DNA of 64,000 nucleotides from Gammaproteobacteria bacterium (GTDB lineage Bacteria > Pseudomonadota > Gammaproteobacteria > SZUA-152). This document shows, piece after piece, positions 40,101 to 51,723 of this stretch; position 1 is the first letter of the stretch, and each line of letters opens with the position of its first letter. Made by a program: the position numbers and the translations under genes. The stretch is taken from positions 1 through 64,000 of the forward strand of contig JAOUJW010000002.1 in assembly GCA_029882975.1 (NCBI GenBank). Direction: 5' to 3'. The notes beneath the pieces were generated by a model. The model had not been told where the DNA came from, ran no database searches, and worked only from the letters and a program-made list of their open reading frames with translations.

Positions 40101-40219
40101 ACTGGGAGGTGAATCCGCCGGCTGACGCAGGAACAGGTACCGGCAGCGGAACAGGCGCTGACACCGGAACGGGTACAGGGACCGGGGCGATGGTGGACAC
40201 GGGAACAACTGCTCCCTAA
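37145..40219 (+). CDS. pilY1: PilY1-like tip protein with VWA domain, operon C
   Basis: 1024 residues with signal peptide (cleavage near VWADDTE). A clear von Willebrand A domain at about residues 45-350 has the MIDAS motif DTSGSMD, a GSTPLAE metal-coordinating Thr segment and VIILTDGAPN. The C-terminal PilY1 propeller covers about 530-990: YLFFGTNQGFLHAVD, GSRRGDRNYYALDVSD, and the calcium-type loop DKDLDGFTDRLYFAD followed by VAGQLFRVDL. The last 30 residues are a Gly/Thr/Asp-rich repeat (GTGSGTGADTG, GTGTGTG). The VWA domain is more canonical than that of the operon B protein, and the two differ along most of their length. A terminator follows. Confidence 0.92.
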   Translation: MNKLNNHWKPLTVAFLYTSLCAVPVWADDTEIYSSNRNAAGGDPVNVLFIIDTSGSMDEPLTGESDKDNNKTTGGPNRMDAVKQVINEILYAPGGGVNPEFSGKNLALMRFDNTSGNAEGGSFLTGFLRLSDTNATTLSSQVQSLSPSGSTPLAETFLEAALFYQGKAPKYGNTANPPNVCEVKDNVDGLYISPFNTADITNSCSTAATTTITESVAGSMECATNNHVIILTDGAPNKDSTNTSDLTTYLTGYPTNPDTASPDYPVPAECAGDKVTGTKRNCLPNIAEYLYKTDFDSNRDGIQNVMTNTIAFDLSQDSNSTQFLADTAAAGGGKSFEADSIAGLSAAIRSILSEIQIKSGSFVAPSVSVDSNNRLVHNNTMYFGMFKPEQTELWNGNIKAYRLQDDKLVDFTSPNPLDVLNNDGTLNSDSKSKWSSAADGNDVTAGGLATSMLSQGVRKVITFLGTDRILNEVTETNANITSTMLNVTDATRVALLQWARGVDAYDEDGDTNTTEMRHFIGDPLHFQPILLEHSDGNSYLFFGTNQGFLHAVDVTTGTEKFAFIPQGMLGKLKTLSDNLATSTRTYGIDGNAGAARINGKTYIYFGSRRGDRNYYALDVSDMANPVLAWTLEGGNNDFPEMGQSWAAPVVSKVRINNVDKAAIIVSGGYDEGAEDTDGTGTKTMGRAVYIVDAETGAKIWSATGGTAARSGTELVLPELTNSIPATIATLDKDLDGFTDRLYFADVAGQLFRVDLDAVTTDTAGAITGTNIPNGGVIANLRGSDPADQRKFFNEVEIVFTKFGAKHYISLNVGSGNRDNPLGTSINDAFYSVRDDSPYAAPHSYSTITVTDLMDITSGPVDMNSLLGGTIQGWKLPMSGSGEKVLSDSYTLNNKLMFTTYTPAANTNTNSCQPTLGTAKMYVISLFDGSAVLTDRAVELKNPGIPASPAVVFSNEGTNANPGINVLVGMENVSNLQLQAVLQKAPNWEVNPPADAGTGTGSGTGADTGTGTGTGAMVDTGTTAP

Positions 40220-40240
40220 CCCCAACGCTGTTCAACAATC

Positions 40241-40273
40241 AAAAAAGGCGGGCCAAATTGGCCCGCCTTTTTT
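40241..40273 (+). terminator. Terminator between operon C and ispH
   Basis: Stem GGCGGGCCA / TGGCCCGCC with a short AAT loop, preceded by six A and followed by six T, so it can work in both directions. It lies 21 bases after the operon C stop and 51 bases beyond the ispH stop. Confidence 0.92.
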
Positions 40274-40324
40274 ATGGAAACATATATTTTATTGAAATAT
40301 TTAGTTTCCCGATCAAACAGCTCC

Positions 40325-41254
40325 TTAGGCTAATGACCGCGGCAAAGAAAACGACACATTCTCCCGCACTCCGTTCGCCTCCCGCGCCTCTTCACCTCCA
40401 AGCTGTTTCAAGCGCTCTACCACTTCTTTCACCAACACTTCGGGAGCGGACGCCCCGGCGGTGACGCCCACAGCCTGTTTGTCCTGCAACCAGGCAGCAT
40501 CAATTTGAGCAGCATTGTCGATTAAATACGCTTCTGTACCCATGCGTCTGGCCAATTCACATAAACGGTTGGAGTTGGAGCTGTTTTGAGATCCCACGAC
40601 CAACACCAAATCACACTGCGAGGCAAAGTTTTTCACCGCATCCTGGCGGTTTTGGGTGGCATAACAAATGTCGTCTTTCTTGGGCCCTTCAATCTTGGGA
40701 AATCGCGCTTTTAAGGCATCAATGATCTCGGCCGTGTCGTCCATGGACAGCGTGGTCTGGGTAACATAGGTGACATTGTCCGGGTCTTGCAATCGCAATT
40801 GGGCCACATCTTCCAACGTTTCCACTAGGATCATACGCCCATTGCTGTTTTCGTACTGCCCCATGGTCCCTTCCACTTCCGGGTGTCCGGCATGACCAAT
40901 GAGGATACATTCACGTTCACCGCGCTGGTGCCGTGCCACTTCCAGATGCACCTTAGTCACCAATGGGCAAGTGGCGTCAAACACTTTTAGCCGACGTTGT
41001 TCCGCTTCCTTTTGTACGGCTTTTGACACACCGTGAGCACTGAAAATAACCGTACCTTGATCCGGCACCTCGTGCAGCTCTTCTACAAAAACGGCTCCCT
41101 TCTCCCGCAAGCAGCTCACCACGTATTGGTTATGGACGACTTCGTGACGCACGTAGATCGGCGCCCCAAATAATTCCAAAGCCCGCTCAACTATATCAAT
41201 GGCACGGTTTACGCCGGCGCAAAAACCCCGGGGATTGGCTAGTAGAATTTGCAT
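40325..41254 (-). CDS. ispH: 4-hydroxy-3-methylbut-2-enyl diphosphate reductase
   Basis: 309 residues. IspH makes IPP and DMAPP in the last step of the MEP pathway using a 4Fe-4S cluster. Cluster cysteines lie in [12 protein letters not shown] (Cys12), [11 protein letters not shown] and ICYATQNRQ; substrate-binding residues lie in [20 protein letters not shown] and QNSSNSNRL. Downstream end of the murJ-side gene block, 110 bases after fkpB. Confidence 0.97.
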   Translation of the reverse strand: MQILLANPRGFCAGVNRAIDIVERALELFGAPIYVRHEVVHNQYVVSCLREKGAVFVEELHEVPDQGTVIFSAHGVSKAVQKEAEQRRLKVFDATCPLVTKVHLEVARHQRGERECILIGHAGHPEVEGTMGQYENSNGRMILVETLEDVAQLRLQDPDNVTYVTQTTLSMDDTAEIIDALKARFPKIEGPKKDDICYATQNRQDAVKNFASQCDLVLVVGSQNSSNSNRLCELARRMGTEAYLIDNAAQIDAAWLQDKQAVGVTAGASAPEVLVKEVVERLKQLGGEEAREANGVRENVSFSLPRSLA

Positions 41255-41364
41255 AGTAAGATCCAGTTTTGCCTAAATGGAATAAATTAATGGTTCTGTT
41301 GTGGTCGCACTCTGCTGCTGTTTTGGTTATGTTTTATGGCTATGTTTTATGGCTATGTTATCGA

Positions 41365-41826
41365 TCATGAAGCGTTTTCCACTGACAGAATTTCGACATC
41401 AAAAGTTAACTCATGACCGGCCAACGGATGGTTAAAATCCACCATCACCTGTTCCTCATTCAACTCTACCACTGTACCGGGGATTTCATCTCCCCTCGGC
41501 GTACTAAAACCCACCACTTGATCCGGCGCCAAAGCCATGTCCGGCGGGAAAACGCTGCGAGCCATAGCGTGAATATTGGCCTCGTCGCGTAAGCCGAAAG
41601 CCACTTCCGGTTCGATTTTCAAACTTTGTTTGTCACCCGGTTTCAGCCCCAATAAGGCGATTTCCAGCCCTTGAATAAAAGTACCGTCACCCATTACAAA
41701 CTCCAGAGGCTCGCCATCTTCCTGGGTGGTTTCCGCCACCAACCCGTTTTCCAACGCCAGGCTAAAGTGCAAGCACACTTTTGATCCATGTTGAATTAGG
41801 TGCGAGCTGTCCGGTGCATCCGTCAT
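41365..41826 (-). CDS. fkpB: FKBP-type peptidyl-prolyl isomerase FkpB
   Basis: 153 residues from ATG at 41826; a longer frame to 41931 overlaps lspA and has no homology. SlpA/FkpB-type: an FKBP domain with an inserted flap (MARSVFPPDMALAPDQVVGF) acting as chaperone. Marks include GDGTFIQGLEIALLGLKPGD, EPEVAFG and MVDFNHPLAGHELTF. It follows lspA by 16 bases, the order seen in many proteobacteria. Confidence 0.95.
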   Translation of the reverse strand: MTDAPDSSHLIQHGSKVCLHFSLALENGLVAETTQEDGEPLEFVMGDGTFIQGLEIALLGLKPGDKQSLKIEPEVAFGLRDEANIHAMARSVFPPDMALAPDQVVGFSTPRGDEIPGTVVELNEEQVMVDFNHPLAGHELTFDVEILSVENAS

Positions 41827-41842
41827 GCTTATAACTTGTACA

Positions 41843-42382
41843 CTATTCCGCTTTCTCGGAATCGGAGTGGTTTTGCTCTGCCGCTTTCGCTGCCGCTTCG
41901 GCCTTGGATACCTTAAAGGTATCGTAAGCAAAAATAATCACACCAATGGTAATGGCCGAATCGGCTATATTAAACGCCGGCCAACGGAACACGACAAGAT
42001 ACACATCGATAAAGTCGACCACATAACCCAGACTCAAGCGGTCCCACACGTTACCCAGCGCCCCGCCCAAAATCAATGACAATGCCAATGCTAAACGGGA
42101 TTGGGTTTTATCCAAGCGCATTAACCAAACCATGATCATGGCACTCACACCGATGGCCACTACGCTTAAAAACCAGCGCTGCCAACCGGACTCATCGCTT
42201 AGAAAGCTAAAGGCTGCACCGGGATTATGCATTAAGGTAAAATAAAATCCCGGCAAGATTTTCACCGGATGGCGCAGCTCCAACATTTCACTGGCCATTG
42301 CCTTGGTCACCATGTCCAGCAAAATCACCACTGCGGACAACCATAACCATTTCAACATGGGCATGCTATTGCCACTACTCAT
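41843..42382 (-). CDS. lspA: Lipoprotein signal peptidase
   Basis: 179 residues, four transmembrane helices. LspA removes the signal peptide of diacylglyceryl-prolipoproteins. The catalytic Asp pair lies in GGALGNVWDRL and FNIADSAITIG. The N-terminal NPGAAFSFLSD is also conserved. The C-terminal 20 residues are charged and rich in Ala/Lys/Glu. The window encodes at least three lipoproteins that would be substrates (the DUF4398 protein and the two LRR proteins). Follows ileS by 40 bases. Confidence 0.96.
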   Translation of the reverse strand: MSSGNSMPMLKWLWLSAVVILLDMVTKAMASEMLELRHPVKILPGFYFTLMHNPGAAFSFLSDESGWQRWFLSVVAIGVSAMIMVWLMRLDKTQSRLALALSLILGGALGNVWDRLSLGYVVDFIDVYLVVFRWPAFNIADSAITIGVIIFAYDTFKVSKAEAAAKAAEQNHSDSEKAE

Positions 42383-42422
42383 ATAGCACTCTTTCTACCA
42401 TACAACGGCGCCGATATTCTCA

Positions 42423-45272
42423 TCACGTAAATGAACGGTCTTCACCCGCCCCGTCCACATTGTCAATGCAGCGACCGCACAACTCGGGATGCTGCTCGGA
42501 TTGGCCCACGTCTTCGCGCAAATGCCAACAACGCACACACTTACTATGCTCCGAAGGTGCCACTGCAATCCAGAGCTCATCACCCTCCGTCAGGGTGTAA
42601 TGCTCAGCATGGTCCGGCTTATCCGTTTCGCGGTGCAAGCGGGCATAAGAGGTAATCAAGACAAACCGCAGCTCATCCTGCAACATAGCCAGTTGTTCGT
42701 ACAACTGAGCACCGCAATACAAATCCACTTCCGCTTCCAGGGAAGAACCCACCCCACCGGCCACACGCAGTTTTTCCAATTCTTTGGAAACAAACTCACG
42801 CACCTGGATCACCTGACGCCAATAATCCAAACCCATGGACACCGGTTTTAGATCATGGGGAAAATCCCACCAAGTAGTCAAAAATACCGATTCCCCTCCT
42901 CCCTGCCCCGCTTCCTGACCGGGAATGTTTTTCCAGATTTCTTCAGCCGTAAAACTCAAAATGGGCGCAACCCAACGTACCAGCGACTGGACAATGGCAT
43001 ACATGGCTGTCTGTGCTGAACATCGAGCCACACTGCCTGCCCGCGTCGTGTATAAGCGGTCCTTGATCACATCCAGATAAAAACTGCCCATGTCGACATT
43101 GCAGAAATTATGAATGCTTTGATAAATCTTGTGAAACTCATAGCTCTCATAAGAGGCCAGGATCTGTTCCTGTACTTGAGCCGCACGAGCCATGGCCCAG
43201 CGATCCAAGGACAGCAGATCATTTACAGCAACGGTATTTTTCTGCGGATCAAACCCATGCAAATTACCCAGTAAGAACCGTGCCGTATTACGCATACGTC
43301 GATAAGCATCGGCAGTACGTTTGAAGATTTCATCAGATACTGTAATCTCGCCGCGATAATCCGTGGCGGATACCCATAAACGTAAAATATCGGCACCCAA
43401 CTGGTTCATGACTTTTTGCGGTGCCAAAGTATTTCTCTGAGACTTGGACATTTTCTTACCATCCGCATCCACAGTAAATCCGTGGGTCAACACTTGTTTG
43501 TACGGTGCGGTACCGCGCATAGCCACTGAAGTCAGTAAAGAGGACTGAAACCAACCGCGATGCTGATCGGAACCCTCCAGGTATAGGTCCGCAGGTACCT
43601 CCAGGCCATCGCGGCGTTGCAATACGGCGGCGTGGGTCACACCGGAATCGAACCACACGTCCAGAGTATCCGCGACTTTTTCATAGCTCGCTGCCTGTTC
43701 GCCTAATAGGGTTTGCTTGTCCAAGGAAAACCAGGCATCGATGCCTTGCTGCTCCACTCGCTGGGCGACTTCCTCAATCAGTCGATCCGTCTCCGGATGC
43801 AACTCGCCGGTTTTGACATGAACAAATACAGCCAGAGGCACACCCCAGGTACGCTGACGTGAAATACACCAATCAGGGCGGTTTTGTACCATGCCTTCGA
43901 TACGCTCCTGTCCCCAACCGGGAATCCACTGTGTATCCTGAATGGCTTGCATAGCGGAATCGCGCAGACCATTTTGTTGCATACTGATAAACCACTGGGG
44001 TGTGGCCCGAAAGATAATCGGGGTTTTGTGACGCCAGCAATGAGGATAGCTGTGTCGCAAGGATGCCTCATGCACCAGCTTACCCTTGGTTTTCAATACT
44101 TCAATGACATGGTTATTGGCTTTGAACACATGTTCACCGGCAAATAACTCCGTATCCGGTAAAAAACAGCCGTCATTACCCACCGGGTTATCCACCGGCA
44201 AATGATACTTGGTACCCACCACATAGTCGTCCTGACCATGCCCGGGAGCGGTGTGTACTGCGCCGGTACCCGCATCGGTGGTAACGTGATGCCCCAGGAT
44301 GATGGGCACTTCACGCTGATAAAACGGATGTTGCAGCTTGATGCCCTCCAACTCTGCACCTTGGCAATAGGCTACCACCCGGTATTTATCCCGGTTATAG
44401 CGCCCCATGGTATCTTTTAATAGCGCTTCGGCAATCAGCAAGCGCTCTACGCCGTGCTCGCCCTCGGACTGCACCAGGGCATATTCCAGTTCAGGATTCA
44501 GTGCCACGGCTTGGTTAGCAGGCAATGTCCAGGGAGTAGTGGTCCAGATCACCACAGACAAGGGGCCTTCGCCACAGCGCCCGTCGGGATGTTGCATGCG
44601 TTCCAACAGCGCCGCTTCGTTGAGTACACTGAAACGTACATCGATGGCCATGGAAGTTTTATCTTCATATTCCACTTCTGCCTCGGCCAAGGCGGAACCG
44701 CAATCGGTACACCAATGCACCGGTTTAAATCCCTGAGTGACATGTCCAGCCTTAATAATGGAACCCAGAGCACGAACTATGTCGGCCTCGTTCTGGTACG
44801 CCATAGTCAAATAAGGATTATCCCAATCGCCCAGAACCCCCAAGCGTACAAAATCCTTGCGTTGTCCATCCACCTGTTTTTGGGCGTAGTCGCGGCACCC
44901 CTGGCGAAACTTTTCCACGCTGACTTTGCGACCGGGTTTACCTAACTTTTTCTCCACATTAAGTTCAATCGGCAGACCATGGCAATCCCAACCGGGCACA
45001 TAGGGCGCATCAAATCCACTGAGTGTTTTGGACTTAACGATAATGTCTTTTAATATTTTATTCACCGCATGGCCAATATGAATGTCTCCATTGGCATAGG
45101 GAGGACCGTCATGCAGAATGAAACGCTGACGCCCTTCACCCAATTGACGCATTTTTTTATACAGTTCCGATTCCTGCCAGAATTTAAGCGTTTCCGGTTC
45201 CCGGTTAGCCAAGTTGGCTTTCATAGGGAAAGCGGTTTGGGGCAGATTGAGGGTATCTTTATAGTCAGCCAC
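42423..45272 (-). CDS. ileS: Isoleucyl-tRNA synthetase
   Basis: 949 residues, the bacterial short (type 1) form. HIGH motif [14 protein letters not shown] at about residues 57-70, editing domain with [17 protein letters not shown], signature [15 protein letters not shown] in [10 protein letters not shown]. The C-terminal zinc ribbon [12 protein letters not shown] with CGRCIDN completes the enzyme. It sits between ribF and lspA, as in E. coli. Confidence 0.97.
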   Translation of the reverse strand: MADYKDTLNLPQTAFPMKANLANREPETLKFWQESELYKKMRQLGEGRQRFILHDGPPYANGDIHIGHAVNKILKDIIVKSKTLSGFDAPYVPGWDCHGLPIELNVEKKLGKPGRKVSVEKFRQGCRDYAQKQVDGQRKDFVRLGVLGDWDNPYLTMAYQNEADIVRALGSIIKAGHVTQGFKPVHWCTDCGSALAEAEVEYEDKTSMAIDVRFSVLNEAALLERMQHPDGRCGEGPLSVVIWTTTPWTLPANQAVALNPELEYALVQSEGEHGVERLLIAEALLKDTMGRYNRDKYRVVAYCQGAELEGIKLQHPFYQREVPIILGHHVTTDAGTGAVHTAPGHGQDDYVVGTKYHLPVDNPVGNDGCFLPDTELFAGEHVFKANNHVIEVLKTKGKLVHEASLRHSYPHCWRHKTPIIFRATPQWFISMQQNGLRDSAMQAIQDTQWIPGWGQERIEGMVQNRPDWCISRQRTWGVPLAVFVHVKTGELHPETDRLIEEVAQRVEQQGIDAWFSLDKQTLLGEQAASYEKVADTLDVWFDSGVTHAAVLQRRDGLEVPADLYLEGSDQHRGWFQSSLLTSVAMRGTAPYKQVLTHGFTVDADGKKMSKSQRNTLAPQKVMNQLGADILRLWVSATDYRGEITVSDEIFKRTADAYRRMRNTARFLLGNLHGFDPQKNTVAVNDLLSLDRWAMARAAQVQEQILASYESYEFHKIYQSIHNFCNVDMGSFYLDVIKDRLYTTRAGSVARCSAQTAMYAIVQSLVRWVAPILSFTAEEIWKNIPGQEAGQGGGESVFLTTWWDFPHDLKPVSMGLDYWRQVIQVREFVSKELEKLRVAGGVGSSLEAEVDLYCGAQLYEQLAMLQDELRFVLITSYARLHRETDKPDHAEHYTLTEGDELWIAVAPSEHSKCVRCWHLREDVGQSEQHPELCGRCIDNVDGAGEDRSFT

Positions 45273-45359
45273 TGCTCGTCAGTTTCCAGTTGAGGTGAAT
45301 AAAATAATAAAGTGATTAATTAATAAACTTAGACCAAATCGGAATATTTTAACCGTTTG

Positions 45360-46295
45360 TCAGGCTTCGCTACCAGCAAAAATCGCTCTGGCAGCGACAG
45401 CATCTTTGTGAATTTGCTGTTTCAAAGCCTCGAAGGATTCGAACCGCTGCTCACTACGAATTTTTTGTATAAACAACACTTCCACATAAACCCCATAAAT
45501 CTCTGCATCAAAATCGAACAAATGTACTTCCAGCAAGGTTCGCTGCCCATCCACCGTGGGCCGGTTACCAATATTGGCCACACCTTGACGGGCCTCGCCA
45601 CCCAAACCGGTCATGAGTACCGCGTATACCCCCAACACAGGAGTATTGCACCGGTGTAAATAGATATTGGCTGTAGGAAAACCAATGGTGCGACCGCGTT
45701 TATCCCCGTGAGCCACCCGCCCGCACATGCCATAAGGCCGCCCCAATAACTGCTGGGCCAGCATGAAATCTCCCTGTTCCAATGCCTGGCGTATGCGCGT
45801 ACTACTCACACGTTCGCCGTCGCGAAGAAAAGAACGAGTATTGCAAACCTCAAATCCCGCTGCCGCGCCACTGCTTTGCAAAAACGCAAAATCGCCGCTG
45901 CGGTCTTTACCGAAGCGAAAGTCATCCCCAACCACCAGATATTTTACATCCAACCCTTGTACCAGTACGGTATCCACAAACTCCGCCGCGGACAAACCGG
46001 CCAAATGGTCGTCAAATCGCAGACACAACACCCGATCCAAATGGTGCGGTTTCAAGGCTTGCAGCTTTTCCCTCAACCGGGTCAACCGCGGCGGCGCCTG
46101 ATCTTTTCGAAAAAACTCCTGTGGTTGTGGCTCGAAGCTGATCACCACACAGGGCAAACCCAGTTGGACAGCTTTTTCCAGACACTGATCAATCACTGCC
46201 TGATGTCCCAAATGCACGCCGTCAAAGTTGCCAATGGTGGCAACGCAATGGCGATGCTGCTCGCGTAGATTGTGTAAACCCCGAATTAATTCCAT
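45360..46295 (-). CDS. ribF: Bifunctional riboflavin kinase/FAD synthetase
   Basis: 311 residues. The N-terminal FMN adenylyltransferase has the nucleotide-binding TIGNFDGVHLGHQAVI and VVGDDFRFGKDRSGD; the C-terminal kinase has GRTIGFPTANIYL and GVANIGNRPTV. Makes FMN and FAD from riboflavin, which the flavoproteins WrbA and RsxCDG in this window need. It lies 1 base from the murJ stop and 87 bases upstream of ileS. Confidence 0.96.
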   Translation of the reverse strand: MELIRGLHNLREQHRHCVATIGNFDGVHLGHQAVIDQCLEKAVQLGLPCVVISFEPQPQEFFRKDQAPPRLTRLREKLQALKPHHLDRVLCLRFDDHLAGLSAAEFVDTVLVQGLDVKYLVVGDDFRFGKDRSGDFAFLQSSGAAAGFEVCNTRSFLRDGERVSSTRIRQALEQGDFMLAQQLLGRPYGMCGRVAHGDKRGRTIGFPTANIYLHRCNTPVLGVYAVLMTGLGGEARQGVANIGNRPTVDGQRTLLEVHLFDFDAEIYGVYVEVLFIQKIRSEQRFESFEALKQQIHKDAVAARAIFAGSEA

Positions 46296-46296
46296 A

Positions 46297-47856
46297 TCAA
46301 CCGTGTTTTAGTAGAGCCTTAAAATTCATACCCAGGATATACAAGGTAGAAAAATAAACCGCGCCGCCGATACCCACCCACATACCCAGCCGCAAAACCC
46401 GCTCATACACGGAAGCCTCCAGCCAGGGCGACATGTCGGCAAAAGCCAGGTACATGGAAGCCGTCATCAACACACATGCCACCAAAACCCGTAGAATCAA
46501 TAAACCCCAGCCACTTTGGGCTTTATAAACCCCGTCCCGACGCAAACCCCGTAATAACATCAGGGAATTGAAAATGGCGGAAATTGCTGTCGCTGCCGCC
46601 AGGCCCACATGGGGCGCCTCATAGGCCCAAACCAACATACCGCCGACCAATAAAACGGTAAACAGCATTTTAACACCCACGGATTTAATAGCGATTTTTA
46701 CCGGAGTTTTGGTATCCTGTCGGGCAAAATACCCCGGCGACAACACTTTAACATAGATGAATCCCAACAAGCCCACGGAGTAAGCCATTAAGGCCAACTG
46801 AGTCATGTGCATATCATGTCCCTTGAATTCACCATAGTGAAAAATGGTAATAATCATGGGACCGGACAGGGCTATCAAACCTACGGCCGCCGGAGTGCCG
46901 ATGACCATAACCCAGCGCATGGCCCAATCCAGAGTTCGGTTAAACTTATCAGCATCTGCGCCGGCATGTTTGGCCGACAAGCTCGGCAAGATGACTGTGG
47001 CCACAGCCACACCAAAAACGCCAAAGGGAAACTCCACCAAACGATCCGCATAGTACAACCAGGAAATGCTCCCCGCGGCTAAAAAAGTGGCAATCCACAC
47101 ATCGAACAGTAAGTTAAGTTGCTGTACCGAGGAGCCGAACAAAGCGGGAATCATCAAGTCTATGATTTTTTTAACCCCTGAATCACGCCACCCCCACTTG
47201 GGCCAGGCCAGTAATTTCAACTGCCAAATAAATGGGATTTGAAATGCCAACTGCAACGCCCCGGCGGCAAACACCCCCCAAGCCAGGGCCACGATGGGTT
47301 GTTCCATATGAGGCGAAAGCCAAATGGCTGCGGCTATCATGCACAAATTCAGCAACACCGGGGTAAATGCCGGAATACCGAACTTACCGTAACTGTTCAG
47401 CACACCCCCGGCCAGCGCCGTGAGGGAAATAAACAGAATATAGGGAAAAGTGATACGCAGCATGGTAGCGGTAATTTCCTGACGCGGCGCATCGTCCATA
47501 TAGCCGGTAGCAAACACCATCACCAGTATAGGCGCGGCAATAACCCCGATAAGGGTAATAACAAATAAGATTAAACCCAGGGTGCCGGTGACATTACGCG
47601 CCAGTTCCCGCACCTCCTCATGCTCCTTTGTGGTTTTATACTCGCTCAGTACAGGTACAAAGGCTTGGGAAAAGGCACCTTCCGCAAACAAACGCCGCAA
47701 AAAATTCGGAATCTTAAAGGCAATAAAAAAAGCGTCGGTCAGGCCATCAGCGCCGAAATAACGGGCAAATACCACATCACGTACCAAGCCGGAGATACGG
47801 GACAAGAAGGTATTCCCACTGACGATCGCGGTGGATTTAAACAGTTTTCGGCTCAT
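46297..47856 (-). CDS. murJ: Lipid II flippase MurJ
   Basis: 519 residues, about 14 transmembrane helices of the MOP/MATE-like fold. N-terminus VSGNTFLSRISGLVRDVVFARYFG, then DAFFIAFKIPNFLRRLFAEGAFSQ, the family hallmark with an essential Arg, shown here in two parts. MurJ moves lipid II to the periplasmic face for peptidoglycan synthesis. Head of the murJ-ribF-ileS-lspA-fkpB-ispH block and divergent from rpsT. Confidence 0.96.
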   Translation of the reverse strand: MSRKLFKSTAIVSGNTFLSRISGLVRDVVFARYFGADGLTDAFFIAFKIPNFLRRLFAEGAFSQAFVPVLSEYKTTKEHEEVRELARNVTGTLGLILFVITLIGVIAAPILVMVFATGYMDDAPRQEITATMLRITFPYILFISLTALAGGVLNSYGKFGIPAFTPVLLNLCMIAAAIWLSPHMEQPIVALAWGVFAAGALQLAFQIPFIWQLKLLAWPKWGWRDSGVKKIIDLMIPALFGSSVQQLNLLFDVWIATFLAAGSISWLYYADRLVEFPFGVFGVAVATVILPSLSAKHAGADADKFNRTLDWAMRWVMVIGTPAAVGLIALSGPMIITIFHYGEFKGHDMHMTQLALMAYSVGLLGFIYVKVLSPGYFARQDTKTPVKIAIKSVGVKMLFTVLLVGGMLVWAYEAPHVGLAAATAISAIFNSLMLLRGLRRDGVYKAQSGWGLLILRVLVACVLMTASMYLAFADMSPWLEASVYERVLRLGMWVGIGGAVYFSTLYILGMNFKALLKHG

Positions 47857-48002
47857 TGTTATATCTTATTGATAATATTAGTTAATTTTACCCGCATCCG
47901 TATGCGGGGGACAGTAAGCCACGAGCAGTGCAGTTTACCCCTCCTAAAGCGAAACAACCAGTTACCCGACACATTCCGAAACCGCTCCAGACCCTAAAAG
48001 CA

Positions 48003-48031
48003 TTGACAAACGCAGCGAAAACAAGCATATT
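48003..48031 (+). promoter_or_regulatory. Sigma-70 type promoter of rpsT
   Basis: TTGACA at 48003-48008, a 17-base spacer and CATATT at 48026-48031. Predicted transcript start near 48038 gives a short leader before the TTG start of rpsT. Confidence 0.65.
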
Positions 48032-48073
48032 ACGCGGTCCGTAAAACACAACCAAAGAATTTGGAGTAAACCA

Positions 48074-48334
48074 TTGGCAAATTCAGCACAAGCCAGAAAG
48101 CGTGCCCGCCAGGCGGAAAAACATCGCGAGCATAATGCCAGCCTGCGTTCCAAGCTGCGCACCAACATTAAGAAAGTGGTCTATGCCATCGAAGCCGGTG
48201 AAAAAGACAAAGCTTCCGAGCTGTACAAACAAGCTGTGCCGGTCATAGACAGCATGGCAGGCAAGGGCGTGATCGCTGCCAACAAAGCTGCACGGCATAA
48301 AAGCCGCCTGAACGCTCGCATCAAAGCGCTGTAG
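48074..48334 (+). CDS. rpsT: 30S ribosomal protein S20
   Basis: 86 residues. Sequence after the start is [20 protein letters not shown], the S20 N-terminus; the rest is a Lys/Arg/Ala-rich three-helix bundle that binds 16S rRNA. The start codon is TTG with GGAG about 10 bases upstream. E. coli rpsT also uses UUG, where weak initiation takes part in autogenous control, so the codon is probably a conserved regulatory feature. A terminator follows 88 bases downstream. Confidence 0.97.
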   Translation: MANSAQARKRARQAEKHREHNASLRSKLRTNIKKVVYAIEAGEKDKASELYKQAVPVIDSMAGKGVIAANKAARHKSRLNARIKAL

Positions 48335-48421
48335 GTTTTCTCTTCCGCCAGGAAAGACAACTTCTTATTTTTGGGCCGACAAGGCTGATCGATAAGAGTT
48401 AGCGGCACAAGCTTAGACAGT

Positions 48422-48451
48422 AAAGGCCGGATTGGATTCAATCCGGCCTTT
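48422..48451 (+). terminator. Terminator downstream of rpsT
   Basis: Perfect 12-bp stem AAAGGCCGGATT / AATCCGGCCTTT around a 6-base loop; the T-tract is short (TTTACTGTTG). The A-rich left arm allows function on the opposite strand too, for proB. Confidence 0.82.
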
Positions 48452-48559
48452 ACTGTTGTCTATTTATTTATTGGCAATTACTTACTGCCGGTCCCGTCTC
48501 GTCTCAATCAACCTATTAGCAATAGCCGCGCCAGCTTTGGATAAAAATATCTCCAGCCT

Positions 48560-50727
<2,168 letters not shown>

Positions 50728-50760
50728 CTAATTTTCCAGACATTTTCCAGTCACATACTA

Positions 50761-50784
50761 AAAAGCCCCGAGAACGGGGCTTTT
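50761..50784 (-). terminator. Terminator/attenuator between rpmA and cgtA
   Basis: Stem AAAAGCCCCG / CGGGGCTTTT with loop AGAA; on the reverse strand it ends in a T-tract. It lies 46 bases after the rpmA stop and before cgtA, so it may reduce read-through from the ribosomal genes into cgtA-proB. Confidence 0.85.
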
Positions 50785-50830
50785 ATATATAGCGTTTAGA
50801 CCGTAACCGGGTATAAGTCAGATTCCGCCT

Positions 50831-51088
50831 TTAAGCCGGATCGATGCTGACAAACTGGCGATTTTTGGGGCCTTTAATCTCAAACTTCACCGCGCCGCTC
50901 ACCTTGGCAAACAAGGTATCGTCCCGACCGCGACCGACGTTAATACCGGCGTGAAATTTAGTACCGCGTTGACGAACAATAATATTACCGGCCAGTACTT
51001 GTTCACCACCGAAACGCTTGACGCCCAGGCGCTTGGATTGTGAATCGCGACCGTTTCGCGTACTACCGGCTGCTTTCTTATGTGCCAT
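50831..51088 (-). CDS. rpmA: 50S ribosomal protein L27
   Basis: 85 residues, starting [20 protein letters not shown], the L27 N-terminus that reaches the peptidyl transferase centre. [22 protein letters not shown] is diagnostic, seen here as [10 protein letters not shown] and [10 protein letters not shown]. Starts directly with MAHKK, so no N-terminal cleavage extension as in Firmicutes. 61 bases after rplU. Confidence 0.97.
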   Translation of the reverse strand: MAHKKAAGSTRNGRDSQSKRLGVKRFGGEQVLAGNIIVRQRGTKFHAGINVGRGRDDTLFAKVSGAVKFEIKGPKNRQFVSIDPA

Positions 51089-51149
51089 GACTGCTTATCC
51101 TCTTTCTATTAACTTAAGCTGAGTGAGCTGCGAACTGTAGAGTCTGCGC

Positions 51150-51461
51150 TTAAGCCTTAATGCTGTTAATTTCGATCTCAGTATAGGACTGACGATGCCC
51201 CATTTGCTTGCGATGGTGCTTGCGGCGTCGAAACTTAACGATTTCAACTTTTTTACCCCGGCCATGAGACTTTACAGTAGCGGTTACTTTACCGCCTTCT
51301 ACATACGGTGCGCCTACTGTAATGTTGTCGCCGTCGGCCACCATGAGCACTTGCTCAATATCCACCGAAGCGCCTGCTTCAACCGGCAGCTTTTCCACTT
51401 TTAAGGTCTGACCTTGCTCTACCTTATATTGTTTGCCGCCTGTTTTAATTACCGCATACAT
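51150..51461 (-). CDS. rplU: 50S ribosomal protein L21
   Basis: 103 residues, [37 protein letters not shown] is the conserved C-terminal RNA-binding patch. First gene of the rplU-rpmA operon with a strong promoter about 118 bases upstream; its leader could carry autoregulatory structure, but none was resolved. Confidence 0.97.
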   Translation of the reverse strand: MYAVIKTGGKQYKVEQGQTLKVEKLPVEAGASVDIEQVLMVADGDNITVGAPYVEGGKVTATVKSHGRGKKVEIVKFRRRKHHRKQMGHRQSYTEIEINSIKA

Positions 51462-51578
51462 TGTTCCAGTTCTCCATAAAAACCATATTTAAATTATGGT
51501 AAAGGCCGATCCCGCTGATATCTCGCACCCATGAGATGACGAACACGCAAAAGACCCGCCGAAAGCGAAAGACCGGGA

Positions 51579-51607
51579 ATTCTAACCCTAGATGTGTGTA
51601 AGGTCAA
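51579..51607 (-). promoter_or_regulatory. Sigma-70 type promoter of rplU-rpmA
   Basis: On the reverse strand TTGACC (51607-51602), a 17-base spacer and TAGAAT (51584-51579). Five of six bases match consensus in each box. The transcript would have a leader of about 110 bases before rplU. Confidence 0.8.
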
Positions 51608-51687
51608 ATAGATCAAACCATATTTTGCTCTTTTTTACTCAAATCTTGCAGTGACGGACAATTCAAACACTTAGCGTTAGAGAATGC

Positions 51688-51717
51688 TTGACAGTCCGGG
51701 GGAGCAAACTCTAGCAT
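51688..51717 (+). promoter_or_regulatory. Candidate promoter of ispB, possibly leaderless
   Basis: TTGACA at 51688-51693, 18-base spacer, TAGCAT at 51712-51717. The predicted start of transcription (about 51723-51725) coincides with the ispB ATG at 51724, and no Shine-Dalgarno sequence precedes that ATG. Confidence 0.5.
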
Positions 51718-51723
51718 GGCGCT

